DNA of 64,000 nucleotides. Source: Cladosporium sp. IMV 00045 (Eukaryota; Ascomycota; Dothideomycetes; Cladosporiales; Cladosporiaceae). Under the pieces are notes generated by a model. That model was not told the origin of the DNA and ran no database searches. It saw only the letters and a list, made by a program, of their open reading frames with translations. Location of the stretch: the NCBI GenBank assembly GCA_001931905.2, contig MSJI02000885.1:68205-132204 (forward strand), in the 5' to 3' direction. Each line of letters opens with the position of its first letter. The first letter of the stretch is position 1. Positions 1 to 11,032 of the stretch are shown here, in pieces. Position numbers and translations under genes: made by a program.

Positions 1-167
1 TAGACGCCGACTTCCCTCAGCCAGCACCGAGTCGGCGGGCGTCCTAGCTCTGTGTTTACCGCTCAAGGGCAAGCAGGCTGGCAGGCATAGAAAAGTGCCC
101 GCAAACACTCCCACCCTCACCTCTCCGACCCCACCACTCATCCTCTCCCATCACACTCCACCATACC

Positions 168-3100
168 ATGTCGGCCGATCTCCAGGCAATTGCAGGCCAA
201 CTGCAGGCCAGTCTCGACCCTCAGCAGAGCAGACAGGGTACGTGAACAAGATCTCTACTATTCGTCCTTCGACATCATCACTAACTTTTGCCCAGCCGAG
301 CAATCACTCAAGGCCCAAGAGACCACCCCTGGTTTCTCCCTTGCCCTCCTTCAGATCGTCAATACAGACTCCTTCCCGCTGGCAACAAGACTAGCCAGTG
401 CTCTCTTTTTCAAGAATTTCGTGCGCAGGAATTGGGTGGTAGGTCGCAGACATATCCGTTGCCTCAGCCTTCACATTCATTGACACTTCAGTAGGACGAA
501 GATGGCAACCACAAGCTCCCCCGAAACGAAGTCGCGACGATCAAGAGCGAGTTGATTGGTCTCATGGTGAAGGTGCCCTCAGCACTGCAGGCACAGCTCG
601 GCGATGCAATCAGCGTGATCGCAGACAGCGACTTTTATCAGAATTGGGATACCCTCGTAGACGATCTGGTCTCTCGATTGACCCCGGACAATGCGGCGAC
701 AAACAACGGTGTACTCAAGGTTGCACACTCCGTCTTCAAGAAGTGGGAGCCGCTCTACCGCTCTGATGAGCTTTATACGGAAATCAACCACGTGCTCTCG
801 AAATTCGGCGAGCCCTTCCTGCAGCTTTGGGCAAACGAAGATGGCGTCATTATGCAAAACGAGTCCAATGCGCCGGTCCTCAAAGAGCACCTCGGAACAC
901 TTGACCTGGTCATCAAGCTCCTCTACGATCTCTCAGCGCAAGATCTCCCGCCCCAGTTCGAAGACAACATCGCAACCGTCGCGAACCTTCTTCACAAATA
1001 CCTCACATACGACAACAAGGCTGCACAAACGGACGATGACGATGAGGCAGGCATTCTGGAGGAGATAAGAGCGGACATTTTCAGGGTTCTCATTCTGTAC
1101 ACAAAGAAGTACGAGGATGCGTTTGGTGCGCACCTCGGCCAGTTTGTCAACACTTCATGGACTATGTTGACGAACATCGGCCCCGAGACCAAGTACGATA
1201 CTGTTGTGGCTAGAGCGCTTGAGTTCCTGACGACGGTATCGGGTATCTCCACGCATGCGCAGAACTTCAACAACGCCGATGTGCTGGGACAAGTTACGGA
1301 GAAGGTTGTCATTCCCAACCTCTCGCTTCGCGAATCGGATATTGAGCTTTTCGAGGACGAGCCTATCGAATTCATCAGACGCGACCTGGAAGGATCGGAT
1401 GAGGACACTCGCAGGCGGTCAGCCACCAATTTCCTGAAGAAGTTGATGGAGCAGTTCGAGAAGGAGGTCACCACCGTGGTGCTGCGCTACGTTGAACATT
1501 TCCTTGCCGAGTATGCCAAGGACCGCAAAGCCAACTGGAAGGCGAAGGACACTGCAGTACACCTCTTCTCATCAATTGCCGCTAAGGGCGTTGCTACTGC
1601 TGCGAAGGGTGTGCTCAGTGTCAACCCCAACGTCAATGTGATCGACTTCTTCCAGAGCAACGTTGCCGAGGACCTTACCACCGCCGATGCGCCGACCCTC
1701 CTCAAAGTGGACGCTGTTAAATACTTGTACATCTTCCGCAGCATCCTCTCCGCCGAGCAGTGGCAAGGCGCATTCCCCCTGCTCGTGCAGCACTTGAACT
1801 CGGACAACTACGTTGTCTACACATATGCCGCGATCGCCGTCGACCGCGCTCTTTACCTCACAAACGAAGCAAAGCAACCTATCATTCCGCGCGAAAATAT
1901 CGTCCCATTGGCAAAGGATCTGCTGCAGCACCTCTTTGCTCTCATTACAAAGGACACCAAGCCGGAGAAGGTGCAAGAGAACGAGTTCCTGATGAAGTGC
2001 GTGATGCGCGTTCTCATTGTCATCCGCGACGGTGTGCTTCCAATCGTCGATCTGGTGACAACGAACCTGGTCAACATCACTAAGGTCATCCGCCACAACC
2101 CTTCCAACCCTGGTTTCTGCTACTACCACTTCGAGTCTTTGGGTGCGCTGATCCGATACGCCGGCCCTACTCAGGCAGAAAAGATCGAAACCAGCCTTTT
2201 CACACCCTTCATGGATGTTCTGCAGAGCCAGGTCGATGAGTTTATCCCCTACATCTTTCAGCTCTACGCATCCATGATCGCCAGCAACCCGGCACCTGCT
2301 CTCTCCAGCAACTTCCAAGCCTTGGTTGGACCCGTGCTTACTCCTAGCATGTGGGACACCAAGGGTAATGTCCCGGCTTTGAAGATGCTACTTGTCGCCA
2401 TGCTTCAGAAGGGAGCTGAGCAGATCGTCGCCGCCAACCAGACCGAGGCCATCCTCGTCATCTTCCAGAAGCTCGTCGGCACCAAGGCGAACGAAGGCAA
2501 CGCAATGGACATCATCGAGGCCGTCATCCACAACGTGCCCGGCCCGGCGCTGCAAAGCTACTGGCAGCCCATGCTGCAGCTGATGTTCGCCCGCCTATCC
2601 GGCACTCCCACAGAGAACTTCAAGCTCCGGTTCGTACGCTTCTACTACCTCGCCGCAGCCCTCCAAGACAAGGGCTTCGGCCCGGACTTCTTCATCAACG
2701 CCGCCGACTCAGTCCAAGCCAACGTCTTCACCCCCATCTACACCACCATCATCCTCCCCGAAACGCAGCGCCTCACGCGCCCCTCGGACCGCAAAACCGC
2801 CGTCGTCGCCCTCACGCGCACCCTAGGCGACAGCCAAGCCTTCGTCGACCGCTACGCCAAACGCGGCTGGACCATCACGTGCGAAGCCCTGCTCAAGCTG
2901 CTGATCAACCCGCCTCTCCCGCAGACGATCGACGACACGATCGAGGACCGCGACGTGGACGAGCTGGGCTTCGGCGCCGCTTTCACCGCCCTCAACACCT
3001 GCAAGCGCGCCGCGCAGGACCCCTTCCCGGAAGTTACTGACGTCAAGTCCTGGGTCGGCCAGTACCTGCGCGACGCGGACAAGAGGCACAACGGCCGCGT

Positions 3101-3170
3101 TGGCCAGTTCGTGCAGGAGAAGCTGGACGATCAGGGACGGGCGGCGTTGCAGAGCGTTATGGCTGGGTAA
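168..3170 (+). CDS. CSE1: Importin-alpha re-exporter (exportin-2, Cse1/CAS)
   Basis: Three exons: 168-237, 296-438 and 495-3170, giving 962 aa, the usual size for Cse1 (about 960). Cse1 is a karyopherin-beta that carries importin-alpha back to the cytoplasm with Ran-GTP. Exon 2 encodes the importin-beta N-terminal signature (GFSLALLQIV, LATRLASALFFKNFVRRNWV) and exon 3 opens with DEDGNHKLP, as in yeast Cse1. The rest is HEAT-repeat sequence matching the Cse1 central and CAS/CSE1 C-terminal domains (roughly residues 160-525 and 527-962). Intron 1 has a GTACGT donor and a CTAAC branch site at 281-285. The acceptor of intron 2 is a CAGTAG tandem: only the distal TAG keeps the frame open. The start ATG at 168 is the one that joins in frame to the family N-terminus. 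Exon joins are read from splice signals and homology, not from RNA. Confidence 0.93.
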
Positions 3171-3774
3171 GCCAGAGGTGGTTGTTGGAAATGACTGGTA
3201 CGAGGGGAAGTGACATGAGGCAGTATGAGTATGCGGGGATGGCGAGCATGAATGAAACGGGACCCCGGGAGACAGGTATTCCGGGTCTTTGATACCACAA
3301 GGCGTTGAGGAAGCTTTTGCTGCGAGCAGAAAAGGGAAAAAGCGTAGATACTCAATAGGAGGGGAAAGAATGGATGGGAGAGAGGTGTGTGTTCATTATG
3401 CACGGCCGTGTATAGACGAAAACAAAAGAACTAAAGTTCCAGATTTGCTCTTCAAGCTGTCGATGTATGATGCACTTGCAAACCTCTCTTCGCAAGCACT
3501 TTGGGTACTGGATTATTTAGTGAGGTTGTTGCTTGACGATCGAAGCCATCTCATCCCTCTCGGGCGTCAACCCATCGCGGGGCTTACCCTTATCTTATCG
3601 CCGGCAAGCAAAAGTTCCCAGAAAAATCCCCCGCCGAGGCAGAGACGGTGCTATGACGAGGAGACATCGAAACCAGTCATTCAGAAACAACAATTTTCTA
3701 CTCACATTTCCACGACATTCGCATTCCATACTTCTCTCGATATCTACGCGCGGTCGTATCCACATAAGCACACC
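3171..3774. other. Intergenic region between CSE1 and CDC123
   Basis: About 600 bp without a supported gene. It must hold the CSE1 3' end and the CDC123 promoter and leader. The open frame running into CDC123 from 3289 has no family similarity before the ATG at 3775, so it is read as leader. Confidence 0.6.
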
Positions 3775-5190
3775 ATGCCAGCCATAATCGAAGACGACGC
3801 ATCGTCCGACATTACCGAGAACGAGAATGACAATGTGCCCGCCGAGCTGCCTTTCCCTCCAGTCACTAAGGCGCATATTATGAATTGCTCGTACCACTCG
3901 TGGCATCCCAAGTACGTCGTGTCCGAACATGCAAGACAACTTTGACAGAGCTAACAAACCCGCGCTCCTAGATACCGCACAATCACGCCAAAAGCACGCC
4001 TCATACCCCTCTCTCGCCCTTTCCTCGACTACCTGCGCGCCGACGGCATCATCCTCCCCGACGACGACGACGACGACGACGAAGCCGGCGCGGAGCCAGA
4101 GTGGTCCGACGACAGCGGGGTGTTCTCGTCCTCGGAAGCGCGGGAGAACGGCCACGACGAGGAAGAAGAGCAGCAAGAAGACGTGGCAGCAGGGTGGAGG
4201 GACATTCACAAATCTGTGCAAGAGACCATAGCAACGCTGGGAGGGCGCGTGATGCCGAAACTGAACTGGTCGTCGCCCAAAGACGCGACGTGGATGAACG
4301 CCAACAGCATGGACTGCCGCACGCCGAATGATGTGTATTTACTTCTCAAAAGCAGCGATTTCGTGACGCACGATTTGGAGCACGCCTTCGACGACACAGT
4401 GCCCGGTGAGAACGCAGAGGCAGCAGCACTCACGGACGACACCATACCCTACCACCTCGTCCTGCGCAAAGCGTTCGAAATGAACCCCTCCGTGGAATTC
4501 CGCTGCTTCGTGCGCAACCGCAAGCTGATCGGGATTTGTCAGCGGGACCTGAACCATTTCGATTTCCTGTTCGAGCTGCGCGACCGGCTGCAGAGCAAAA
4601 TCCAGGAGTTTTTCGACGTGCGCTTGAGGGACACGTTTCCGGATGGGAATTTCGCGTTTGATGTCTACGTGCCCACGCCGTATGAGCGGGTTTGGCTCGT
4701 GGACGTCAATCCGTGGGCGCCGAGGACGGATCCGTTGCTTTTTAGCTGGTTGGAGCTTTTGACTATGGATGAGCCGCCGGAGCGGGGCTTGGACGAAGGG
4801 GAGGAGCAGACTGTGCGCATACCCATCCGATTCGGCAAGGCTAACGACGAGGCGAACGGAGACGAAAGGGAGGATGCACGAGACGTCAAGAGCAGCGCGG
4901 AGAGCAACACGGAAGCACCTCAACGGAGCGCCGAGGCCGACGAGACCGACAGCGAGTCTGACGTTGATGAAGAAATCTGGAAACCCGAGTTCCGACTCGT
5001 CAGGAAGAGCGACCCGGAAGCCTACAGCTTCAGCACGCCGCAGTACAGCGCGCACAAGATGCCCAAGGACGTGGTGGACGCCGGGGCCAGCGGCGAGGGG
5101 TTAAGGGAGTTTGCGCGCGATTGGCGAGAGATTCTGGAGAAGAGGCAGACGCAGGACGCTGCTGAGAGTAGTAGTGAGGGGGAAGAGTGA
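3775..5190 (+). CDS. CDC123: Cell division cycle protein 123 (eIF2 assembly chaperone)
   Basis: Two exons, 3775-3911 and 3972-5190, 451 aa. Cdc123/D123 is an ATP-grasp-fold protein that promotes joining of eIF2 gamma with alpha and beta, and so translation start. Family features seen: LPFPPVTKAHIMNCSYHSWH at the N-terminus, KLNWSSPKDATWM, LVLRKAFEMNPSVEFRCFVR, ICQRDLNHF and FDVYVPTPYERVWLVDVNPW, the last two carrying the ATP/Mg-binding residues of the fold. The 60-nt intron has a GTACGT donor at 3912 and a CTAAC branch near 3950. Oddities: an acidic Asp run (about residues 70-77) followed by a Glu/Asp-rich insertion (about 85-115) precedes the KLNWSSP block, and a disordered acidic insert (about 290-335) lies after the ATP-grasp core. 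Both are common as variable loops in fungal members. Confidence 0.93.
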
Positions 5191-6302
5191 GGTAGTTGTG
5201 ATTTTGATGAGATGACATGAGGTGTTGAACGAATTACGTTTTGGATAATTAATTTGATGTGAGCAAGGCGCTTAGCGAGGGCGGTAGGGCGAGACAATTC
5301 ATCAATCAATCGACATGGGAGGGATGTGCAATCGCCGTTTGGTTGTTTTCTTCATCAAAGTCGAACGTGGACAGGCGAGTTAAACGAGGAAGAGACAAGG
5401 ATGCCACGCGACGCCGAACCGTTTCACCCAGATCAACTTTCCTCACCGAGAATGACACAAGCCTCGCTTTTTGCAAGGCGCTCGAGCACCCATTCGGCAC
5501 GGCTCAAGCTGGGAATTTGTTTTAGACGAGACGAGACCGGGCTTCTTCTGGTGGATCTGCTTTCGAACGGCGAGGGTTCGGATGGGCGCGCGCCGAACTT
5601 CTAGCTGCCGATTAAATTGAGCAAGTTTACTAGGTACGCAGGTGGACGGGAGTTTGCGGCCACTTTCCCAGGGAATCACTTTTGATATCGATACATCTAG
5701 ACTATGTCATGGATTATCATTCGAGAAAGATATGATACACAAAAGAGAAAGCAATAGCTTCCATTCTCTAGCTTACAATATTATGATATAAACCAGTTCG
5801 GTTGAATGATATAGGTTCGAAGTAGAGGCAAGGTCAGAGATGGCAGCAGATTTGTGGCCCTCGTGCTTGTTAACTTGCTCACTCGTCCCCACATTTTCCG
5901 CCAGAACCCATGCGCCGCCCGTGGAGACTGAGGTGGTTTGAGCCTCGCGAAGGACTCTCGACTTACTTAACCACCTCAGGCCCAAGAAGTCTAGGCGGGA
6001 AACAATGCATTTGCTACTTCTACTTTCGCCTTCTGGACACCTGCGCCATCTGCCATAACTTGCTCAATCGCACTTGGCGTCGCTTGTCTTTCTCTTTCGT
6101 CTTTCATCCCTAACTTTCTCATCAAGTCCTTTGCGGCCCTGTCTGTCCTTATCGACGCGAGCGACTACATGTACTCTCCCGCCCTCCGCCACTGCGTGTG
6201 ATTTCTGTTCCTTCCTTCCACTCTTACCCAGGTTACACATTACGGACTATCATTTCGATTGGCTGGCCCAATTCCCTCTCTCTCTCTCACACACATACAA
6301 CC
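5191..6302. other. Intergenic region upstream of the ferric reductase gene
   Basis: 1.1 kb with no supported gene. Short open frames here show no family similarity and no splice context. The last 60 bp before the ATG at 6303 is a CT-rich pyrimidine leader (ctctctctctcacacacata), typical of fungal promoters close to the start codon. Confidence 0.6.
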
Positions 6303-8278
6303 ATGGCCCACCTCGAAGCGAGACACAGCCATGCCGAGGTGCCCGAAGGCGGCTGGATCGACTACCACTGGGGCTACGGCGGCGAAGTCCTCCCCTGCGA
6401 GCAGGACCTGGACACCTGCGAGTACCTCGACGGCGTCTACCAGCAGCACGACGTCAGCATGAAGCACTCCTTCATCATGTGGGGGGTGCTGCTGGGTATT
6501 GCCATTCTTTGGGTCACGATTCGTGGCTGGCGCATGGGCGGGCCCAGTCAGAAGGTCGGTGGTGTGGTCGATGGGATCTGCGATGCTGCTGGCAGGGCGA
6601 GGAGGAGGTGGTTGCTGAAGGATGCGCCGTTTAGGGCGGTTTTTGGCCGCACGACGAGGTTGCAGGTTGCGATTTTTGCGATTATCTTGGGGTATTTGAC
6701 GATTTTCTCGTAAGTCGATCTGGACCTGAATCATTCTGCTTACTCTTTCGATGCTGACAATCTTGAAGCTTCGTCGGCGTCATCTACAAAGTCTGGGTTC
6801 CCGAGGACCCTTCTACTATGAAGACTCGCACGCCATTGGGATGGTGGTCGAACCGTGTCGGCATCCTGTCTTACGCCCTCACTCCATTCACGGTCCTGCT
6901 CGCCAGCCGTGAGAGCATCTTGACCATCTTGACTGGCATTCCGTACCAGCACTTCAACTTCCTCCACAGATGGTGCGGCCGCATCATTTTCATCCAGGCC
7001 CTGGCTCACACCATCGGCTGGACGGTCGTCGAGGCGCACTTCTACAAGCCCTTCCCCTACGTCTACGTCACGTTTCTCCAGAACATGTACGCGATCTTTG
7101 GCTGCGTCGCTGTCTTCTTCATCTTCTTCCTCACGGTGTTCAGCTTGAAGCCTGTCATCCGTTTTACCGGATACGAGTTCTTCAAGATCACGCACTCAAT
7201 CGCTGCGGTTCTCTACATTGGTGCTTGCTGGGGCCATTGGGACAAGCTTTGGTGTTGGATGGTGGCGAGCATCATCCTCATCGCCATCGATCAAGGTGCA
7301 CGAGCTTTCAGGACTCTTTACCTCCACTTCGGCGGCAAGAAGGGTGGTATTGGCTTCCGTCGTGCCATGGCAGACATTCAGGTGATTGGCGAGGGCGATG
7401 ATGTTGTCGTTCGCTTGGACTTCGACTTTGAGCAGCCCGCTTGGGAGCCTGGCCAGCACTTCTACCTCTGCTTCCCCAGCCTGAGCATCTGGCAGTCTCA
7501 CCCATTCACCGTCTCTTCCTACCCGGAATTGGCCAGCAAAGTCCAGCACCACACCTATCTCCTCCGCGCTCGCAAGGGCCAGACAGCACAAGTCGCCGCC
7601 CTCGCCGGCCAGAGCGACGTCCCCGTGATCATCACAGGTCCCTACGGCCACGGATTCCCCGGCCACACCACAGACAACATCCTCACCGTCGCCGGCGGCA
7701 CCGGAGTCACCTTCACCCTCCCAATCGCGCTCGCCTCTCTTCGCCAAATGATCGTCCCTCAAGCCACCGTCGACTTCGTCTGGATCATCCGCCGCGCCTC
7801 CGACCTCCTCTGGCTGAACCGCGAATTCGACGAACTGAAAGAACTCCTCCCGACCAACCCGGGCCTCCGCATCAAAATTTTCGTCACTCGCGAAGACCAA
7901 CCTCACATCCCCATCTGCTGCAACCGGCCCAGCAAGCGGCAATCCCAGCTCAAATCTCCCTCCTCGGACCCCGAGAAAGGCCCCGGCGCCACCGCAAACG
8001 TCTCCTCCGCCTCCTCCGACTCGGAGGAATCCAACCGCGCCACCCTACAAGACCTCCTGGCCATCGACCAGGACCGCTTCGAAGTCCAGCTTTTGGGAAG
8101 CCATCACCCCACCCTTCCTTCCGTCGTGGACTCTTTCATGGAGCGCGCGAACAAGCGCGGAGGATATATTCAGGTCCTCGGAAGTGGGCCAGAGGGCATG
8201 GGGAGTGATTTGCGCACGGCGATTTCGAGGGTCGAGGAGAGGGATGGGTTGGACTTTTATTGGGATAGTAGAGAGTAG
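6303..8278 (+). CDS. Ferric reductase-like transmembrane flavocytochrome (FRE/NOX superfamily)
   Basis: Two exons, 6303-6709 and 6769-8278, 638 aa. A membrane flavocytochrome b that passes electrons from NADPH through FAD and two hemes across the membrane, usually to Fe(III) or Cu(II) chelates. Hydrophobic helices begin near residue 58. Heme-ligand histidines occur as two pairs with 14-residue spacing: H202/H216 (FLHRW...LAHT) and H278/H292 (KITHS...WGHW). The FAD-binding HPFTVSS motif begins at H380. GPYGHG and AGGTGVTFTLP (near 446) are nucleotide-binding loops, and the C-terminal GSGPEGM (near 610) stands where many family members have a Cys-Gly-Pro. A Ser-rich linker (about 520-545) splits the NADPH domain. 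No metal-cluster neighbours; a P450 lies downstream on the same strand. The substrate cannot be read from sequence. Confidence 0.88.
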
Positions 8279-8912
8279 GGAGTAGAAGCATGGTTTGGGT
8301 TTGGTTATGATGACGATGATGATATTTTTGCGTTTTGTTGCGAGCGCTGAGCGTTTGGCATTGCGAGAGAGGTCTTTTGATTTAAGAGAAAAAGCATATA
8401 CCCCAGCGTCCGGAAAGATTTTTTGGACTATAGAGAGAGAGACTACAGGAAAGAAGAATAGAAACGATGATGATTTTGATGCTTTTTGACTACTGATTTC
8501 CGACGTTGCATCTTGTCGATTATCGTCTGGGCTCGACTTCCACCTTGCGAAACGGACGCGTGGACGCGCTCCTGTACTCCATTACCGGGTTGGTTTTTTT
8601 AACCCAACCTTGTTAGCCTATTGACTTTTTCCGAAGGCGGAGAGTGCAGACCAGCACACTGTCGCTTACATGAACCTCTTCGAGTGTCTTGCAATATACA
8701 AGATACATGCATGTACATGTATGTAGTGTCACTCATATAAATTTGTGTAACGTCATATACTGTACGAGACTTCAGTACAGGCTTCGGACGACGACCTTCC
8801 TCTTTAGAGAACGCAACTTGGCGCAGTACTGTACGCACCAACGATCCTTCACGCAACGCTGCGTCTCTGCCACTTTGTCTTCCTACAATGACCCACCACA
8901 ACTCACAGCGTC
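8279..8912. other. Intergenic region between the ferric reductase and P450 genes
   Basis: About 630 bp with no gene. It contains an alternating purine-pyrimidine stretch at about 8700-8727 (tacatgcatgtacatgtatg) that resembles tracts elsewhere in this window, and presumably the P450 promoter. Confidence 0.5.
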
Positions 8913-10574
8913 ATGGAGTCTTGGGCACAACATGAATGGCAATCGGAGCTTTCCGCCGCTCGAAGGATCCTCCTCGGGTGTATCGCTTTGTACGCGCTGC
9001 ACAGGTTCTATCAATGGGCGTACGACGCGTACATTGTCCGCACCAGCTATAAGGACTTCCCCTCCCTCCCCAGACACCCGATTTGGGGAAATCTCGTCAA
9101 CGCCGGGGAGCGGCTGAAACCATCTCTGAACCGCCACCCGGACTACGGATTCGAGGAGATATGGCACGAACTGGGCGAGCCTGGCTGCTACCTGGTCGAC
9201 CTCGCGCCCGTCGCAGGCGCCTTCCTGATCGTAGCCGAGCCGCAGTACATTGAAGCTTTCGTCAACCCGTCCGAGAATTTCAAGTACTCGATGCCGAAGA
9301 GCGATACGTACGGCGCGCTGAAGCCGCTGATAGGCGCCGACTCGATGATCACGCAGGAGGGCGAGGCGTGGAAAGCGTTGCGCAAGCGCTTCAATCCTGG
9401 TTTCCAGCCTAAGTACATCCACTCGCTTTCTGGCTGTGTCGTCTCCAAGACGGAGATATTCGTGCAACGTCTGAAGGAGGCCGCGGCGGAGAAGACGGTG
9501 TTTGAGATGCAAGAGTACGCACGAGACCTCACCCAAGACATCATCACCGAAGTGGTCATCGCGAAGAACCTAGACGCGCAAACCACGCCCGAGGGCAAAG
9601 GCGAGAAATCACCCCTCGGACTCCTCACTGCCAACCGCCGCCTGAGCTCGCTCTGCTACGCCGTCGGCCAAGGAGTCGGTTGGCACATGATCGACCCCGT
9701 GCGACCGCTCAAAGCCGCTTTCTACGAGTGGTGGCTCCGCCATAAACTCACCGCCATCGTCAAGGAACGCATTCGATCGAACGACGACGACGCCACCAGC
9801 AAAGAGAATTCCCGTTGCATCACCCAGCTCGCCGTCGCCGGCATTTCCCCCACCCCCTCCCTGGTCAGCAGCTGCGTCGACCAGGTCAAGAGTTTCCTCT
9901 TCGCCGGCCAAGACACCACCGCCACGCTCATCCAATGGCTCTGCTACGAAATGAGCAAAGCCGCCCACTCGCCCGGCCACGCAGAGGCTCTCGCCCGGCT
10001 GCGCTCCGAGCACGACAGCGTCTTCGGCGACACCGACCCTTTCTCCGCCCTGCAAGTCCTCTCCTCCTCCCAAACATCACCGGAATCCCTCCTCACCTCC
10101 CACCTCCCCTACACCCGCGCCTTCATCAAAGAAACCCTCCGCCTGCACCCACCCGCCGGCACCGTCCGCCTCATCCCCGCAAACTCCACCCTAACCCTCC
10201 CCCTCCCCTCCGGCGCCACGCCCATAGCCGGTCTGCGAATCTATCCCGCCCAGCACCTCATGCACCGCAACCCTGCGATCTGGGGCGCCGACGCGCACTC
10301 TTTCACACCAGAGCGCTGGCTGGATGAAGAATACATGGCTGGCATTCCGGCGGGGGCGTGGAGGCCTTTCGAGCGCGGGCCGAGGAATTGTATCGGGCAG
10401 GAATTGGCGGTGCTGGAGGGTGTGGTGGTTCTTAGCGCGGTGGCGAGGGGGTTGGAGTTTGAGAAAGTTGGTCTGCACGGGAGGGATGGGGAGGCGGAGG
10501 TGTGGAATGGGCAGGCGGTTACGAGTGTGCCTGTTGATGGGATGGTGATGAGGGTGCGGGTGAGGGAGGGGTAG
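8913..10574 (+). CDS. Cytochrome P450 monooxygenase, single exon
   Basis: 553 aa without introns. An N-terminal membrane anchor (about residues 18-40) is followed by a full P450 fold: I-helix AGQDTT (331-336) for oxygen activation, the K-helix ExxR pair E407/R410 in KETLRLHPP, the PERW region, and the heme-binding loop FERGPRNCIGQELA with the thiolate ligand at Cys493. The CIGQELA form and overall layout recall the CYP59 (StcS/AflN-like) group, but that assignment is from memory of motifs only. No polyketide synthase, peptide synthetase or transcription factor lies beside it, so membership of a secondary-metabolite cluster is not supported. Substrate unknown. Confidence 0.93.
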   Translation: MESWAQHEWQSELSAARRILLGCIALYALHRFYQWAYDAYIVRTSYKDFPSLPRHPIWGNLVNAGERLKPSLNRHPDYGFEEIWHELGEPGCYLVDLAPVAGAFLIVAEPQYIEAFVNPSENFKYSMPKSDTYGALKPLIGADSMITQEGEAWKALRKRFNPGFQPKYIHSLSGCVVSKTEIFVQRLKEAAAEKTVFEMQEYARDLTQDIITEVVIAKNLDAQTTPEGKGEKSPLGLLTANRRLSSLCYAVGQGVGWHMIDPVRPLKAAFYEWWLRHKLTAIVKERIRSNDDDATSKENSRCITQLAVAGISPTPSLVSSCVDQVKSFLFAGQDTTATLIQWLCYEMSKAAHSPGHAEALARLRSEHDSVFGDTDPFSALQVLSSSQTSPESLLTSHLPYTRAFIKETLRLHPPAGTVRLIPANSTLTLPLPSGATPIAGLRIYPAQHLMHRNPAIWGADAHSFTPERWLDEEYMAGIPAGAWRPFERGPRNCIGQELAVLEGVVVLSAVARGLEFEKVGLHGRDGEAEVWNGQAVTSVPVDGMVMRVRVREG

Positions 10575-10885
10575 GGGGAGGGGGAAAGGGTCTGATTCGG
10601 GCGGTTGGGTGAGGTCGAGAGGAGAGTTGTGGTTTTTCTTGCTGTGCTTGAGTGGATGCGAAGGGGACTATGAGTAGTATGCCAGGTCACTGGGAGAGGT
10701 TTTTGCAACTGGCATTGTTTCGTTGTAATTCATCCGACTCATATACGATATTTTGAGAAAAGCACAAGAAAGGTCCCGAATTGTCGTCTTGCATCATGCG
10801 AAAACATTTTGTATATGTCTAGCCATAGTAAGCCGAAGTCGATACTCTCCAAAAGCAGGAGCGTCAGCAGCACCACCCAGGACCT

Positions 10886-10909
10886 CAACCCTAACCCTCC
10901 AACCCTAAT
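10886..10909 (+). promoter_or_regulatory. Telomere-repeat-like (telobox) motifs upstream of RCM1
   Basis: The stretch carries CCCTAACCCT followed by AACCCTAATAAA about 125 bp before the RCM1 start. TTAGGG-like boxes bound by Tbf1/telobox factors are known in promoters of ribosome-biogenesis genes of some fungi and plants; a role here is inference. Confidence 0.4.
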
Positions 10910-10960
10910 AAATCCTCTTCACATCTCGAACTTCAACGACTTTGTTCGACTCCAACGCCC

Positions 10961-11001
10961 ATAAAAAAAAAAAATCAAAAAATCAAAAAATCAAAAAATA
11001 T
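10961..11001 (+). repeat. A-rich octamer repeat (TCAAAAAA) next to the RCM1 start
   Basis: A run of A residues is followed by several imperfect copies of the octamer tcaaaaaa, ending about 30 bp before the ATG at 11033. It probably lies in the core promoter or leader. Confidence 0.7.
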
Positions 11002-11032
11002 AGAAAATCGAAACATCCCCACACGCCAAACC

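Noticed and set aside
1572..2318. 248-aa minus-strand frame inside CSE1
   Set aside because: Antisense shadow of a clearly conserved coding exon.
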